This document shows positions 34,077 through 42,248 of a DNA stretch of 64,000 bases, in pieces. Below the pieces are notes generated by a model that ran no database searches, had not been told where the DNA came from, and worked only from the letters and a program-made list of their open reading frames with translations. A program made the position numbers and the translations under genes. The stretch spans positions 408,004-472,003 of the forward strand of contig NZ_JADKRX010000002.1 of assembly GCF_015350975.1 (NCBI RefSeq), given 5' to 3'. Positions within the stretch are counted from its first letter, which is position 1. Each line of letters starts with the position of its first letter. The stretch is from Curtobacterium sp. VKM Ac-1395 (GTDB lineage Bacteria; Actinomycetota; Actinomycetes; Actinomycetales; Microbacteriaceae).

Positions 34077-36523
34077 GCGACACCGGGCTGAGCGCCGCCG
34101 AGCGCTTCCAGGCCGCCAGGATCCGCAACCGGTCGCGCAACCTCGAGCTGTTCCGCGCCGACCTCCGCTTCGACCTCGACCCGTTCCAGTTCGCCGCGTG
34201 CGACTCGCTCGACCAGGGCCGCAGCGTGCTCGTCGCGGCACCGACCGGCGCCGGCAAGACGATCGTCGCGGAGTTCGCGATCTGGCTGGCGATGCGGCAG
34301 CCCACGGCGAAGGTGTTCTACACGACGCCGATGAAGGCGCTGAGCAACCAGAAGTACCAGGAGCTCGTCGACGTCTACGGCGAGACCGAGGTCGGGCTGC
34401 TCACCGGGGACACGAACGTCAACCCGCGGGCACGGGTGGTCGTGATGACGACCGAGGTCCTCCGCAACATGATCTACGCGGACTCCGACCTGCTCGACGA
34501 CCTCGCCTGGGTCGTCCTCGACGAGGTGCACTACCTGGCCGACCGGTTCCGCGGCGCGGTGTGGGAAGAGGTCATCCTGCACCTGCCGACCGAGGTCCGG
34601 CTCGTCAGCCTGTCCGCGACGGTGTCCAACGCCGAGGAGTTCGGCGACTGGCTGCAGACCGTCCGCGGTGAGACCGACGTCATCGTGTCGGAGGACCGCC
34701 CCGTCCCGCTGGAGCAGCACGTGCTCGTCGGGAACAAGATGGTCGACCTCTTCGACTCCTCCGGTGCCGCGGCGACCAACCGGGTGAACCCGGAGCTGCT
34801 GCGCCTGGTCGGCGGTGCCGCCCGCAACGAGGGCCGCGGCGGCGGACACCACGGCCGACGTGGTCGCGGTGGGTACCCCGAACGCCGCGGGCCGCGCACC
34901 GAGAAGCTGCACCGCGAGCACATCGCCCGGATGCTCGACGAGCGCATGCTCCTGCCGGCGATCTTCTTCGTGTTCAGCCGCGCGGGCTGCGACCAGGGCG
35001 TCCGGCAGGTCCTGCGCTCCGGCGTCTCGCTCACCACCTCGCAGGAACGCAACGAGATCCGGGAGACCGCCGAGTACCACTGCCGCACGCTCCTCGACGA
35101 GGACCTCGCGGTGCTCGGCTACTGGGAGTGGCTCGAGGGCCTCGAGCGCGGGGTCGCCGCCCACCACGCGGGCATGCTGCCCGCGTTCAAGGAGGTCGTC
35201 GAGGACCTCTTCCAGCGCAAGCTGCTCAAGGTCGTCTTCGCGACGGAGACCCTGGCGCTCGGCGTCAACATGCCCGCGCGCACGGTCGTCCTCGAGAAGC
35301 TCGAGAAGTTCAACGGCGAAGCCCGCGTCCCGATCACGCCGGGGGAGTACACCCAGCTGACGGGCCGCGCCGGTCGCCGGGGCATCGACGTCGAGGGCCA
35401 CTCGGTCATCCAGTGGTCGGACGGCCTCGAGCCGCAGGCGGTCGCGTCCCTCGCCAGCCGTCGGACGTACCCGCTCAACTCCTCGTTCAAGCCGACGTAC
35501 AACATGGCCGTGAACCTCATCGACCAGTTCGGCCGGCAGCGCACCAGAGAGGTGCTCGAGACCTCGTTCGCGCAGTTCCAGGCGGACCGCTCCGTCGTCG
35601 ACCTGGCGCGGAAGGTGCGGTCGCAGCAGGAGTCGCTCGACGGCTACCAGAAGTCCATGCAGTGCCACCTCGGCGACTTCACCGAGTACGCGGCACTCCG
35701 TCGGGAGCTCTCCGACCTCGAGCGCTCCAACGTCCCCGGCGGCCGTGAAGCCTCGCACGGTGCCCGCGCCGAACGTCAGGCCTCGATCACCGAGGTCAGG
35801 CGCGCCCTGCAGCGGCACCCCTGCCATGCCTGCCCGGACCGCGAAGCCCACGCCCGCTGGGCCGAGCGCTGGTACAAGCTCAAGCGCGTCAACGACAAGC
35901 TCGTCCAGCAGATCCGGTCGCGCACCGGTGCCGTCGCGACGACGTTCGACCGCGTCACCGACGTGCTGCTGCAGCTCGGCTACCTCGTGCCCACGGACGA
36001 CGGCACCGGCGAGGCCACCGTCGCCGCCGGTGGCCGTCGACTCCAGCGCATCTACGGTGACCGCGACCTGCTCGTCGCCGAGTGCCTCGAAGCCGGGGTC
36101 TGGAAGGAACTGACGCCGGGGCAGCTCGCCGCGATGGCCGCGACGATCGTCTACCAGCCCCGCCGCGAGGACGCGCCCGGCACCGAGCACGCCCTGCCCC
36201 GCGGTGCGTTCCGCCCGGCGCTCGACCAGACGCTCACGATCTGGGCCCGGCTCGACGACGTGGAGCGGGACGCCCGCCTTGCCGGGTCGCAGCCGCCCAC
36301 GCCGGCGATCGCGCTCGGCATGTTCCGCTGGGCCTCGGGCTCGGCCCTCGACGACGTCCTCCGCGCCCTCGACCTGGCTGCCGGCGACTTCGTCCGGTGG
36401 TCCAAGCAGGTCATCGACCTCCTCGACCAGATCAAGAACGCCGGAGACCCCGACCTCGCCGAGACCGCCCGCCGTGCGACCGACGCGGTCCGCCGCGGCA
36501 TCGTCGCGTACGCGACGGTCTGA
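34073..36523 (+). CDS. helY: Ski2-like DEVH-box helicase HelY
   Basis: An 816-residue RNA/DNA helicase. Motif I APTGAGKT is at 56-63, motif II DEVH at 150-153, motif III SLSATVSN, and motif VI TGRAGRRGID. It has a winged-helix and a C-terminal helical bundle domain as in Ski2/Mtr4. A glycine/arginine-rich insert (GRGGGHHGRRGRGGYPERRGP) interrupts the first helicase core. The order tatC-helY is the same as in M. tuberculosis (Rv2093c-Rv2092c). Starts GTG overlapping tatC. Role in RNA metabolism is assumed from the family. Confidence 0.92.
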   Translation: MSDTGLSAAERFQAARIRNRSRNLELFRADLRFDLDPFQFAACDSLDQGRSVLVAAPTGAGKTIVAEFAIWLAMRQPTAKVFYTTPMKALSNQKYQELVDVYGETEVGLLTGDTNVNPRARVVVMTTEVLRNMIYADSDLLDDLAWVVLDEVHYLADRFRGAVWEEVILHLPTEVRLVSLSATVSNAEEFGDWLQTVRGETDVIVSEDRPVPLEQHVLVGNKMVDLFDSSGAAATNRVNPELLRLVGGAARNEGRGGGHHGRRGRGGYPERRGPRTEKLHREHIARMLDERMLLPAIFFVFSRAGCDQGVRQVLRSGVSLTTSQERNEIRETAEYHCRTLLDEDLAVLGYWEWLEGLERGVAAHHAGMLPAFKEVVEDLFQRKLLKVVFATETLALGVNMPARTVVLEKLEKFNGEARVPITPGEYTQLTGRAGRRGIDVEGHSVIQWSDGLEPQAVASLASRRTYPLNSSFKPTYNMAVNLIDQFGRQRTREVLETSFAQFQADRSVVDLARKVRSQQESLDGYQKSMQCHLGDFTEYAALRRELSDLERSNVPGGREASHGARAERQASITEVRRALQRHPCHACPDREAHARWAERWYKLKRVNDKLVQQIRSRTGAVATTFDRVTDVLLQLGYLVPTDDGTGEATVAAGGRRLQRIYGDRDLLVAECLEAGVWKELTPGQLAAMAATIVYQPRREDAPGTEHALPRGAFRPALDQTLTIWARLDDVERDARLAGSQPPTPAIALGMFRWASGSALDDVLRALDLAAGDFVRWSKQVIDLLDQIKNAGDPDLAETARRATDAVRRGIVAYATV

Positions 36524-36534
36524 CGGGAGGCCCG

Positions 36535-38181
36535 GTGACCGTCCGCGAGTCCGTCGCGCCTCCGCGAGACGGCGGCGTCCCACCGAGACGCCCCGGCGGG
36601 TCCGAGACACCGCCGGTCCCGACGGTGTCCGGCGGCTTCGGCGGCGTCGCCCGGCCGTCACCCTTCACGGCGCTGCCGGTGCGCGTCGCGCTGCCGCTCG
36701 CGGTGATCGGCGGCGTGCTCTTCGCGCTCGCGTTCCCGACGCCCGGGTGGTGGTTCCTCGCCTACCCGGCGGTGGCGTGCACGCTCCTGGCCGCGATGGG
36801 CCAGACCTGGCGCCGCGCGGCGTGGATCGGCTACCTCGGCGGAGTGGCGTTCTGGGTGCCGGCGATCTCCTGGGCCGGCCGCTACCTCGGACCGGTCCCG
36901 TGGCTGGCGTTGGCGCTGTTCGAGGCGGCCATGTTCGCCCTCGGCAGCGTGGCCCTCGCCCTCACGTACCGCTGGGTCGCCCGGGTGGTGACGACGACTG
37001 TGGGACGTGTGTGGGGCCTCCCGGCCGTGGTGGCCGCGATCTGGACCGGACGTGAGTGGTTCTCCGGGAGCTGGCCGTACGGCGGGTTCGCCTGGGGCCG
37101 CGTCGGGCTGTCGCAGTCCGAGAGCCCGTTCGCGCACCTGGCCGCCTACGTCGGTGTGCTCGGGGTGTCGTTCGTGGTCGTCTACTGCGTCGCCGTCGTC
37201 GTCTCGCTCGGACTCGTGGCGGGCGTCCGGCTCCGCATTCGGGTCGCGACGGCGGGCCTGCTCGTCGCCGCGGTGCTCGCCGTGCCCGCGTGGCCGACCG
37301 CCACCGACGGCACGATCCGCATCGAGTCCGTGCAGGGCAACGGCCCGGCGGGGTACTTCGACCGCGCCCAGCCGGGTGACGTCCTCCGGTCGCAGGTCGC
37401 CGCCACCGACGTCGACGCCCGCGGGGTCGACCTCGTGGTCTGGCCCGAGGCCTCGGCCGAGTACGACCCCCGAGCGCAGCCGGTCATCGCGAACGACCTG
37501 GACCAGGTCGTGCGCGGAGTCGGAGCCCCGATCGTCGCCGGCGCGATCACGCAGACGCCGTCCGGGGTGCTGCACAACACCTCGTTCGTGTGGACCGCCG
37601 ACGGCTGGCAGTCCTCGTACGACAAGGTGCGCCCGGTGCCGTTCGGCGAGTACGTGCCCGACCGCTGGTTCTTCTCCAAGCTGGCACCGTCGCTCATCGG
37701 GCTGCTGCAGCGTGACTACACGCCGGGGACGAAGCCGAACGTGCTCTCCGTCGCCGGGGTCAAGGCGGGCATCGCGATCTGCTTCGACATCGTCGACGAC
37801 GGCCTGACCGCCGACATGGCGCGCGGGGGAGCGCAGGTGATCCTCGCGCAGACGAACAACGCCGACTTCTCCGGGACCGACGAGAACCTGCAGCAGCTCG
37901 AGATCGCCCGGATGCGAGCCATCGAGAGCGGACGCTCGCTCGTGAACATCTCGACGGTCGGGGCCTCGCAGGTCATCGACCCGACCGGCCGGACGATCGA
38001 CCGTGTGCCGGAGTACACCGCGACGTCGATGATCACCGACGTGCCCCTCGGCACCTCGACCACGCCCGCCACGGTGGCGTCCGGGTCGATCACCCTGGTG
38101 CTCTCCCTCGGCGGCCTGCTCGTGCTGCTCGCCTGCGCCCCGTGGCGTCGTCGTCGCCGCCGAGGTCCCGCCGGCGTCTGA
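36535..38181 (+). CDS. lnt: Apolipoprotein N-acyltransferase
   Basis: A 548-residue membrane enzyme that adds the third acyl chain to lipoproteins. About six N-terminal helices precede a carbon-nitrogen hydrolase domain with the catalytic triad E305 (WPEAS), K364 (SYDKVRPVPFGEYVP) and C416 (IAICFDIVDDG), then a last helix and an Arg-rich end. About 45 disordered residues lead the protein. In mycobacteria lnt is fused to polyprenol-phosphate mannose synthase as Ppm1; no such domain is attached here. GTG start with GGGAGG ribosome-binding site 11 bp after helY. Confidence 0.92.
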   Translation: MTVRESVAPPRDGGVPPRRPGGSETPPVPTVSGGFGGVARPSPFTALPVRVALPLAVIGGVLFALAFPTPGWWFLAYPAVACTLLAAMGQTWRRAAWIGYLGGVAFWVPAISWAGRYLGPVPWLALALFEAAMFALGSVALALTYRWVARVVTTTVGRVWGLPAVVAAIWTGREWFSGSWPYGGFAWGRVGLSQSESPFAHLAAYVGVLGVSFVVVYCVAVVVSLGLVAGVRLRIRVATAGLLVAAVLAVPAWPTATDGTIRIESVQGNGPAGYFDRAQPGDVLRSQVAATDVDARGVDLVVWPEASAEYDPRAQPVIANDLDQVVRGVGAPIVAGAITQTPSGVLHNTSFVWTADGWQSSYDKVRPVPFGEYVPDRWFFSKLAPSLIGLLQRDYTPGTKPNVLSVAGVKAGIAICFDIVDDGLTADMARGGAQVILAQTNNADFSGTDENLQQLEIARMRAIESGRSLVNISTVGASQVIDPTGRTIDRVPEYTATSMITDVPLGTSTTPATVASGSITLVLSLGGLLVLLACAPWRRRRRRGPAGV

Positions 38182-38229
38182 CCCTCCCCGGTCGCGGCAC
38201 TGGGAACCCACTGTGAATGCGCCGGTCCC

Positions 38230-38255
38230 GGAACGGAAGCGCGTGGGACAGTGTT
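38230..38255 (+). promoter_or_regulatory. SigR/SigH-like promoter of rbpA
   Basis: GGAAC (38230-38234) and GTT (38253-38255) are separated by exactly 18 bp, matching the GGAAT-N18-GTT consensus of thiol-stress ECF sigma factors SigR/SigH. Transcription would start about 24 nt before the rbpA ATG. rbpA is a SigR target in Streptomyces coelicolor. Confidence 0.5.
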
Positions 38256-38285
38256 GGAACGGGGGAACGACGAGAGGAGTCCACC

Positions 38286-38636
38286 ATGGCTGATCGGAGT
38301 CTCCGCGGCATGCGGCTCGGGAGTCAGAGTCTCCAGAGCGAAGAGGGCGTCGAGCTCTCAGATCGCAAGCGTGCGGTGTACCAGGCGGCGACGGGCGAGA
38401 CCTTCGACGTGGTGTTCTCGGCCGACGCCGAGGTCCCGCAGAGCTGGTCCGACCCGCGCAGCGGTTTCGAGGGACGCCTGCTCGGCGACGACGGCGTGCC
38501 CGTCGAGGTCGCGGCAGAGGACGTCAAGGCACCGCGAACGCACTGGGACATGCTGCTCGAGCGGCGGTCCCGCGAGGAGCTCGAGGAACTGCTGCAGGAA
38601 CGTCTGCAGTTCCTCCGCGCCCGACGCGGCGCCTGA
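38286..38636 (+). CDS. rbpA: RNA polymerase-binding protein RbpA
   Basis: A 116-residue actinobacterial transcription factor that binds the sigma subunit and stabilises open promoter complexes. The N-terminal MADRSLRGMRLGSQSLQSEEGVE and C-terminal THWDMLLERRSREELEELLQERL are near-invariant family signatures, the latter being the sigma-interaction domain. The protein has no cysteine, so the central core domain cannot bind the zinc ion reported for the Streptomyces protein. The ATG follows a GAGAGGAG ribosome-binding site. It lies after lnt, as in M. tuberculosis (Rv2051c-Rv2050). Confidence 0.96.
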   Translation: MADRSLRGMRLGSQSLQSEEGVELSDRKRAVYQAATGETFDVVFSADAEVPQSWSDPRSGFEGRLLGDDGVPVEVAAEDVKAPRTHWDMLLERRSREELEELLQERLQFLRARRGA

Positions 38637-38648
38637 CCTGCAACGAAT

Positions 38649-38683
38649 GACGGCCCGCTCCCCTGATCGGGGAGCGGGCCGTC
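38649..38683. terminator. Bidirectional hairpin between rbpA and SPFH gene
   Basis: Perfect 15-bp arms GACGGCCCGCTCCCC/GGGGAGCGGGCCGTC around a 5-nt loop, placed 12 bp after rbpA and 21 bp after the convergent gene. Confidence 0.85.
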
Positions 38684-38704
38684 GACGTTGGTGGACGGTT
38701 CCTG

Positions 38705-39910
38705 CTACTGCTGCCGCTGCTGGTCGTCACCGTCGCGGAGCTGCGCGCGGGTGGCGTCGGCGGCAGCGGCGAGCTTCTCCTCGACGCTGCGGTTCGACTC
38801 GGCCAGACGCTCGTCGAGCACGGAGTCCGGGATGATGTCCGATGCGGGAGCGTTCGCCCGCGTCGCCGCCGAGGTGTTCGTGCCGTCGGCCGCGGCGCTG
38901 TTCGCGAGGCTCTCGTTCGCGAGCTGCGAGATCTTCGCGAGGAAGTCGCTGCCGCCAGCTGCACCCGCCGCGCCGCCGGCCGTCGAGCCACCGGTCGACC
39001 CACCCGCAGGTGCGCCGCCCATGCGGGGTGCGGTGAAGCCCTTCGCGATGCCGGACAGGGCCTCGGTGAACTCGCTGGGGATCATCCACACCTTGTTCGC
39101 GGTGCCCTCGGCGATCTTCGGGAGCATCTGCAGGTACTGGTACGACAGGAGCTTCTCGTCCGGGTCGCCGACGTGGATGGCGTCGAAGACCGTCGCGATG
39201 GCCTGGGCTTCACCCTCGGCGCGGAGGACCTGCGCCTTGGCGGCACCCTCGGCCTGCAGGATCGCTGCCTGACGGGCACCCTCGGCCTCGAGGATCTGGG
39301 ACTGCTTGGTGCCCTCGGCCTGCAGGATCGCGGCGCGTCGGTTCCGCTCGGCACGGAGCTGCTGCTCCATGGCGTCGACGATCGACACGGGCGGCTCGAT
39401 GGCCTTGAGCTCGACTCGGCCCACGCGGATGCCCCACTTGCCGGTGGCCTCGTCGAGCACGACGCGCAGCTGGCCGTTGATGTTGTCGCGGCTGGTCAGG
39501 GCCTCTTCGAGGTTCAGGCCACCGACCACGTTGCGGAGCGTGGTGGTCGTGAGCTGCTCGACGGCGCCGAGGTAGTTCGCGATCTCGTACGTCGCCGCAC
39601 GGGCGTCGGTCACCTGGAAGTAGACGACCGTGTCGATCGAGACGACGAGGTTGTCCTCGGTGATGACGGGCTGCGGCGGGAAGGACACGACCTGCTCGCG
39701 CATGTCGAGCAGCGGCCGGAGCCGGTCGATGAACGGCACCAGCAGGTTCAACCCGGGGGTGAGGGTCTTGTGGTACTTGCCCAGTCGTTCGACCACGCCG
39801 GCCGTCGCCTGGGGGACGATCCGGATCGCCTTGGCGAGGACGACGATCACGAAGATGACGATGACGGCGATCAGTACGAAGAGCACGATCGTCCCGGGTG
39901 CGAGGGTCAT
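38705..39910 (-). CDS. SPFH/Band 7 membrane protein
   Basis: A 401-residue flotillin/stomatin-like protein. An N-terminal membrane helix (about 8-28) is followed by an SPFH domain (VVERLGKYHKTLTPGLNLLVPFIDRL) and a long helical region with repeated QAEG units (AAILQAEGTKQSQILEAEGA), which usually oligomerises. The C-terminal 110 residues are Gly/Ser/Ala-rich and disordered. The family scaffolds membrane microdomains and regulates proteases. It forms an operon with an NfeD gene upstream, overlapping by 4 nt; NfeD and SPFH proteins are known functional partners. Confidence 0.92.
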   Translation of the reverse strand: MTLAPGTIVLFVLIAVIVIFVIVVLAKAIRIVPQATAGVVERLGKYHKTLTPGLNLLVPFIDRLRPLLDMREQVVSFPPQPVITEDNLVVSIDTVVYFQVTDARAATYEIANYLGAVEQLTTTTLRNVVGGLNLEEALTSRDNINGQLRVVLDEATGKWGIRVGRVELKAIEPPVSIVDAMEQQLRAERNRRAAILQAEGTKQSQILEAEGARQAAILQAEGAAKAQVLRAEGEAQAIATVFDAIHVGDPDEKLLSYQYLQMLPKIAEGTANKVWMIPSEFTEALSGIAKGFTAPRMGGAPAGGSTGGSTAGGAAGAAGGSDFLAKISQLANESLANSAAADGTNTSAATRANAPASDIIPDSVLDERLAESNRSVEEKLAAAADATRAQLRDGDDQQRQQ

Positions 39911-40380
39911 TGAGCTGCCTTCTGTTGGATGCGGACGACGGCGGTCGAGCCCTCGATGGACTCGACGACGACGCCGGTGCCGAGCGGCGGGGTGCGGTCG
40001 GGAGCGGCTGCGTCGATGCGCGCGCTCCAGGTCTCGCCGTTGGCCAGGCGGACCTGACCGGGTGCTGTGGTGGTGAACGCGACGGCGACCGTGCCGGGCA
40101 TGCCGACGAGGCCTTCCATCCCGGTGCGGCGCGGGTCAGCGCCGCGGCCGAGGGCGGCGAGCACGCGGGGCCGCACCAGCGAGAGCAGCACGAGCGCGAG
40201 GACCGCGGCGATGATCGTGGAGAGCCACCACGGGGCGCCGAGCAGGGCGGCGATCAACCCACCGGCGGCTCCTGCGGCCAGCATGATGAAGATGAAGTCG
40301 AGCGTGAATACCTCGACCACCCCCAGCACGAGGACCAGTGCGATCCAGACGATCGTCTGGACCCATTCGGTGATGTGCAC
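39907..40380 (-). CDS. NfeD family membrane protein
   Basis: A 157-residue protein with three transmembrane helices (WIALVLVLGVVEVFTLDFIFIM and two more) and a C-terminal OB-fold domain (GMPGTVAVAFTTTAPGQVRLANGETWSARI). This is the short NfeD form without a ClpP-like protease. It works with the downstream SPFH protein in membrane quality control. The GTG start is chosen for its GGGAGGGAG ribosome-binding site on this strand; the frame stays open 18 codons further upstream. A TATGTT hexamer on the same strand would give a leader of about 55 nt. Confidence 0.9.
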   Translation of the reverse strand: MHITEWVQTIVWIALVLVLGVVEVFTLDFIFIMLAAGAAGGLIAALLGAPWWLSTIIAAVLALVLLSLVRPRVLAALGRGADPRRTGMEGLVGMPGTVAVAFTTTAPGQVRLANGETWSARIDAAAPDRTPPLGTGVVVESIEGSTAVVRIQQKAAQ

Positions 40381-40481
40381 GCGAACTCCCTCCCTGTGTC
40401 GCGACGGCACCGCGACGCCGCGGAGCCGGTTCAACTCCGTTCAACATATCGGACGACCACCGACATCTCGCAGGGGATTGG

Positions 40482-40487
40482 TAGGCT
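40482..40487 (+). promoter_or_regulatory. -10 element TAGGCT of SDR gene
   Basis: Would start transcription about 35 nt before the GTG, leaving room for the CAGGAG ribosome-binding site, so this message is leadered unlike many neighbours. Confidence 0.4.
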
Positions 40488-40528
40488 CGCTGCGGTCGAC
40501 CGGACCCTTCGAACAGGAGAACAGCACT

Positions 40529-41290
40529 GTGAGCAACCCCCTCGCCCCCGGAGCACTCACCGGCACGCGCGCCCTCGTCACCGGGTCCTCCCGCGGCATC
40601 GGCGCCGACACCGTCGGGTACCTGGCAGAGGCCGGCGCGAAGGTCGTCGTGAACTACCGCAACAAGGCCCGTCGTGCCGAGCAGATCGCCGAGCGGGTCG
40701 TCGCTGCGGGCGGGGATGCCCTCGCCGTGGGCGCGGACCTCACCGACCATGACTCCGTGCAGGCCATGGTCGACACCGTGGTGCAGGCCTGGGGTGGCAT
40801 CGACCTGCTCGTGCTCAACGCCTCCGGCGGCATGGAGTCCGGCATGGGCGACGACTACGCGCTCCGGCTGAACCGTGACGCCCAGGTCGACATGCTCCAG
40901 ACCGCTGTGCCGCACATGCCCGCCGGCTCCCGCGTCGTCTTCGTCACGAGCCACCAGGCCCACTTCGTCGAGACCGCCGAGACGCTGCCCGAGTACGTGC
41001 CGGTCGCCAAGAGCAAGCGCGCCGGCGAACTCGCCCTGCGCGAGCTCGTCCCGCAGCTCGAAGCCGCCGGCATCGAGTTCGTCGTGGTCTCCGGCGACAT
41101 GATCGAGGGCACCATCACCGCCACGCTCCTGAACCGGATCAACCCTGGCGCGATCGAGGGCCGCCGTCAGGAGGTCGGCAAGCTCTACAGCGTCTCGGAG
41201 TTCGCCGCGGAGATCGCCCAGGCCGCCGTCGACCCGGTCCCCGCGGACCACACCCGCCTGGTCGGCGACGTGAGCGGCTTCATCGGCTGA
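40529..41290 (+). CDS. Short-chain dehydrogenase family oxidoreductase
   Basis: A 253-residue Rossmann protein with the NAD(P)-binding TGSSRGIG (18-25) and LLVLNASGGM for cofactor stabilisation. The active site is atypical. In place of the usual Y-x3-K, the sequence reads YVPVAKSK with four residues between Tyr and Lys, and the catalytic serine position reads VTSHQAH. It may be an atypical SDR or a non-catalytic cofactor-binding relative. Substrate unknown. GTG start with an AGGAGA ribosome-binding site. A promoter at TAGGCT lies upstream; divergent from the NfeD operon. Confidence 0.84.
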   Translation: MSNPLAPGALTGTRALVTGSSRGIGADTVGYLAEAGAKVVVNYRNKARRAEQIAERVVAAGGDALAVGADLTDHDSVQAMVDTVVQAWGGIDLLVLNASGGMESGMGDDYALRLNRDAQVDMLQTAVPHMPAGSRVVFVTSHQAHFVETAETLPEYVPVAKSKRAGELALRELVPQLEAAGIEFVVVSGDMIEGTITATLLNRINPGAIEGRRQEVGKLYSVSEFAAEIAQAAVDPVPADHTRLVGDVSGFIG

Positions 41291-41317
41291 CCGATCACCC
41301 GGGCACGCCGCGTCCGC

Positions 41318-41323
41318 TAGCGT
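41318..41323 (+). promoter_or_regulatory. -10 element TAGCGT, leaderless start
   Basis: Ends 7 nt before the GTG of the Nudix gene. Confidence 0.5.
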
Positions 41324-41330
41324 CGACGGC

Positions 41331-41789
41331 GTGACTGCCACACCCGGCCTGCGCCGAACCTCCCGGATCCTGCTCCTCGACCCGGAGGGGCGCGTGTTCC
41401 TGATGGACACCAACGCGCCGTCCTCCGACGGCGCCCACCGCTGGATCACGCCGGGCGGCGGTGTCGACCCGGGGGAGTCGCACCGCGACGCCGCGATCCG
41501 CGAGCTCCGCGAGGAGACGGGCATCGTCATCTCGGACCCCGGTGAGCCGGTCTGGTCCTGGGACTTCGACGTCACGTGGGACCAGGCCGACCACGACCGC
41601 GGCCACTCCGAGTTCTACGTGGTGCGCACCCCGGGCTTCTCGCTCTCGAGCGAGGAGTGGACCGAGGACGAGCGCGTCGACATCCTCGACGCCCGGTGGT
41701 GGACGGCGGACGAACTCGACGCCACCGACGAGCCGTTCGAGCCGCGGGAGCTGCCCGACCTGGTCCGGCGGTTCACTCCCGAGGGGTGA
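41331..41789 (+). CDS. Nudix hydrolase
   Basis: A 152-residue pyrophosphohydrolase. The Nudix box GGGVDPGESHRDAAIRELREETGI matches GX5EX7REUXEEXGU completely. Such enzymes hydrolyse nucleoside diphosphates linked to another group (for example oxidised nucleotides, NADH or nucleotide sugars); the substrate cannot be read from the sequence. Leaderless GTG start. Its 3' end overlaps the convergent VOC-family gene by 17 bp. Confidence 0.92.
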   Translation: MTATPGLRRTSRILLLDPEGRVFLMDTNAPSSDGAHRWITPGGGVDPGESHRDAAIRELREETGIVISDPGEPVWSWDFDVTWDQADHDRGHSEFYVVRTPGFSLSSEEWTEDERVDILDARWWTADELDATDEPFEPRELPDLVRRFTPEG

Positions 41790-42171
41790 GGACGCAGAAC
41801 TCGTTGCCCTCGGGGTCGGTGAGGACGACCCACGGGACGTCCTGCTGTCCCACGTCGGCACGGGCGGCACCCCGGGCGACCAGGGCGTCGACCGCGTCCT
41901 GCAGCGACTCGTCGGGCGCGGGTGCCAGGTCGATGTGCAGGCGGTTCTTGACCGTCTTCGCCTCGGGCACGGGGACGAAGACGAGTCCCTGCGGCTGCTG
42001 CTCCCGCGGGACGGTGCCGGCGAGCTCGTCGGCGAAGGGCGGCGCGATGACCGCCTCGTCGCCGTCCTCGGACTCGTACACGAGCGGCCAACTGAGGGTC
42101 TCGCCCCACCAGCGGGCGAGGGCCGCGGGGTCGCGGCTGTCGATGACGATCGAGTACCAACGGAGTGCCAT
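41773..42171 (-). CDS. VOC/glyoxalase superfamily protein
   Basis: A 132-residue two-module betaalphabetabetabeta protein: WYSIVIDSRDPAALARWWGETLSW opens the first module, and LHIDLAPAPDESLQDAVDALVARGA with VLTDPEGNEFCVL forms the second. Glyoxalase-like proteins bind a metal and act as isomerases, dioxygenases or antibiotic-binding resistance proteins. The C-terminal WVVLTDPEGNEFCVL is a hallmark of the uncharacterised bacterial group. The ATG at MALRWYS is preferred over one eight codons upstream because family members begin near it. The 3' end overlaps the Nudix gene. Confidence 0.86.
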   Translation of the reverse strand: MALRWYSIVIDSRDPAALARWWGETLSWPLVYESEDGDEAVIAPPFADELAGTVPREQQPQGLVFVPVPEAKTVKNRLHIDLAPAPDESLQDAVDALVARGAARADVGQQDVPWVVLTDPEGNEFCVLTPRE

Positions 42172-42235
42172 GGCGCCAGCATGGCGGTTCTCCACAGCGT
42201 CGTCCAGAGCCCTTCGCGCGGCGGACCGGTACCGC

Positions 42236-42241
42236 TACCCT
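42236..42241 (+). promoter_or_regulatory. -10 element TACCCT, leaderless start
   Basis: Ends 7 nt before the ATG of the UvrA-like gene. Confidence 0.45.
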
Positions 42242-42248
42242 GACGCGC

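Noticed and set aside
34043..36661. Open frame of about 870 codons antisense to helY
   Set aside because: Composition is that of a shadow frame; helY motifs on the plus strand are complete.
38286..38636. Zinc site in RbpA
   Set aside because: The protein contains no cysteine, so zinc binding as in the Streptomyces protein cannot occur.
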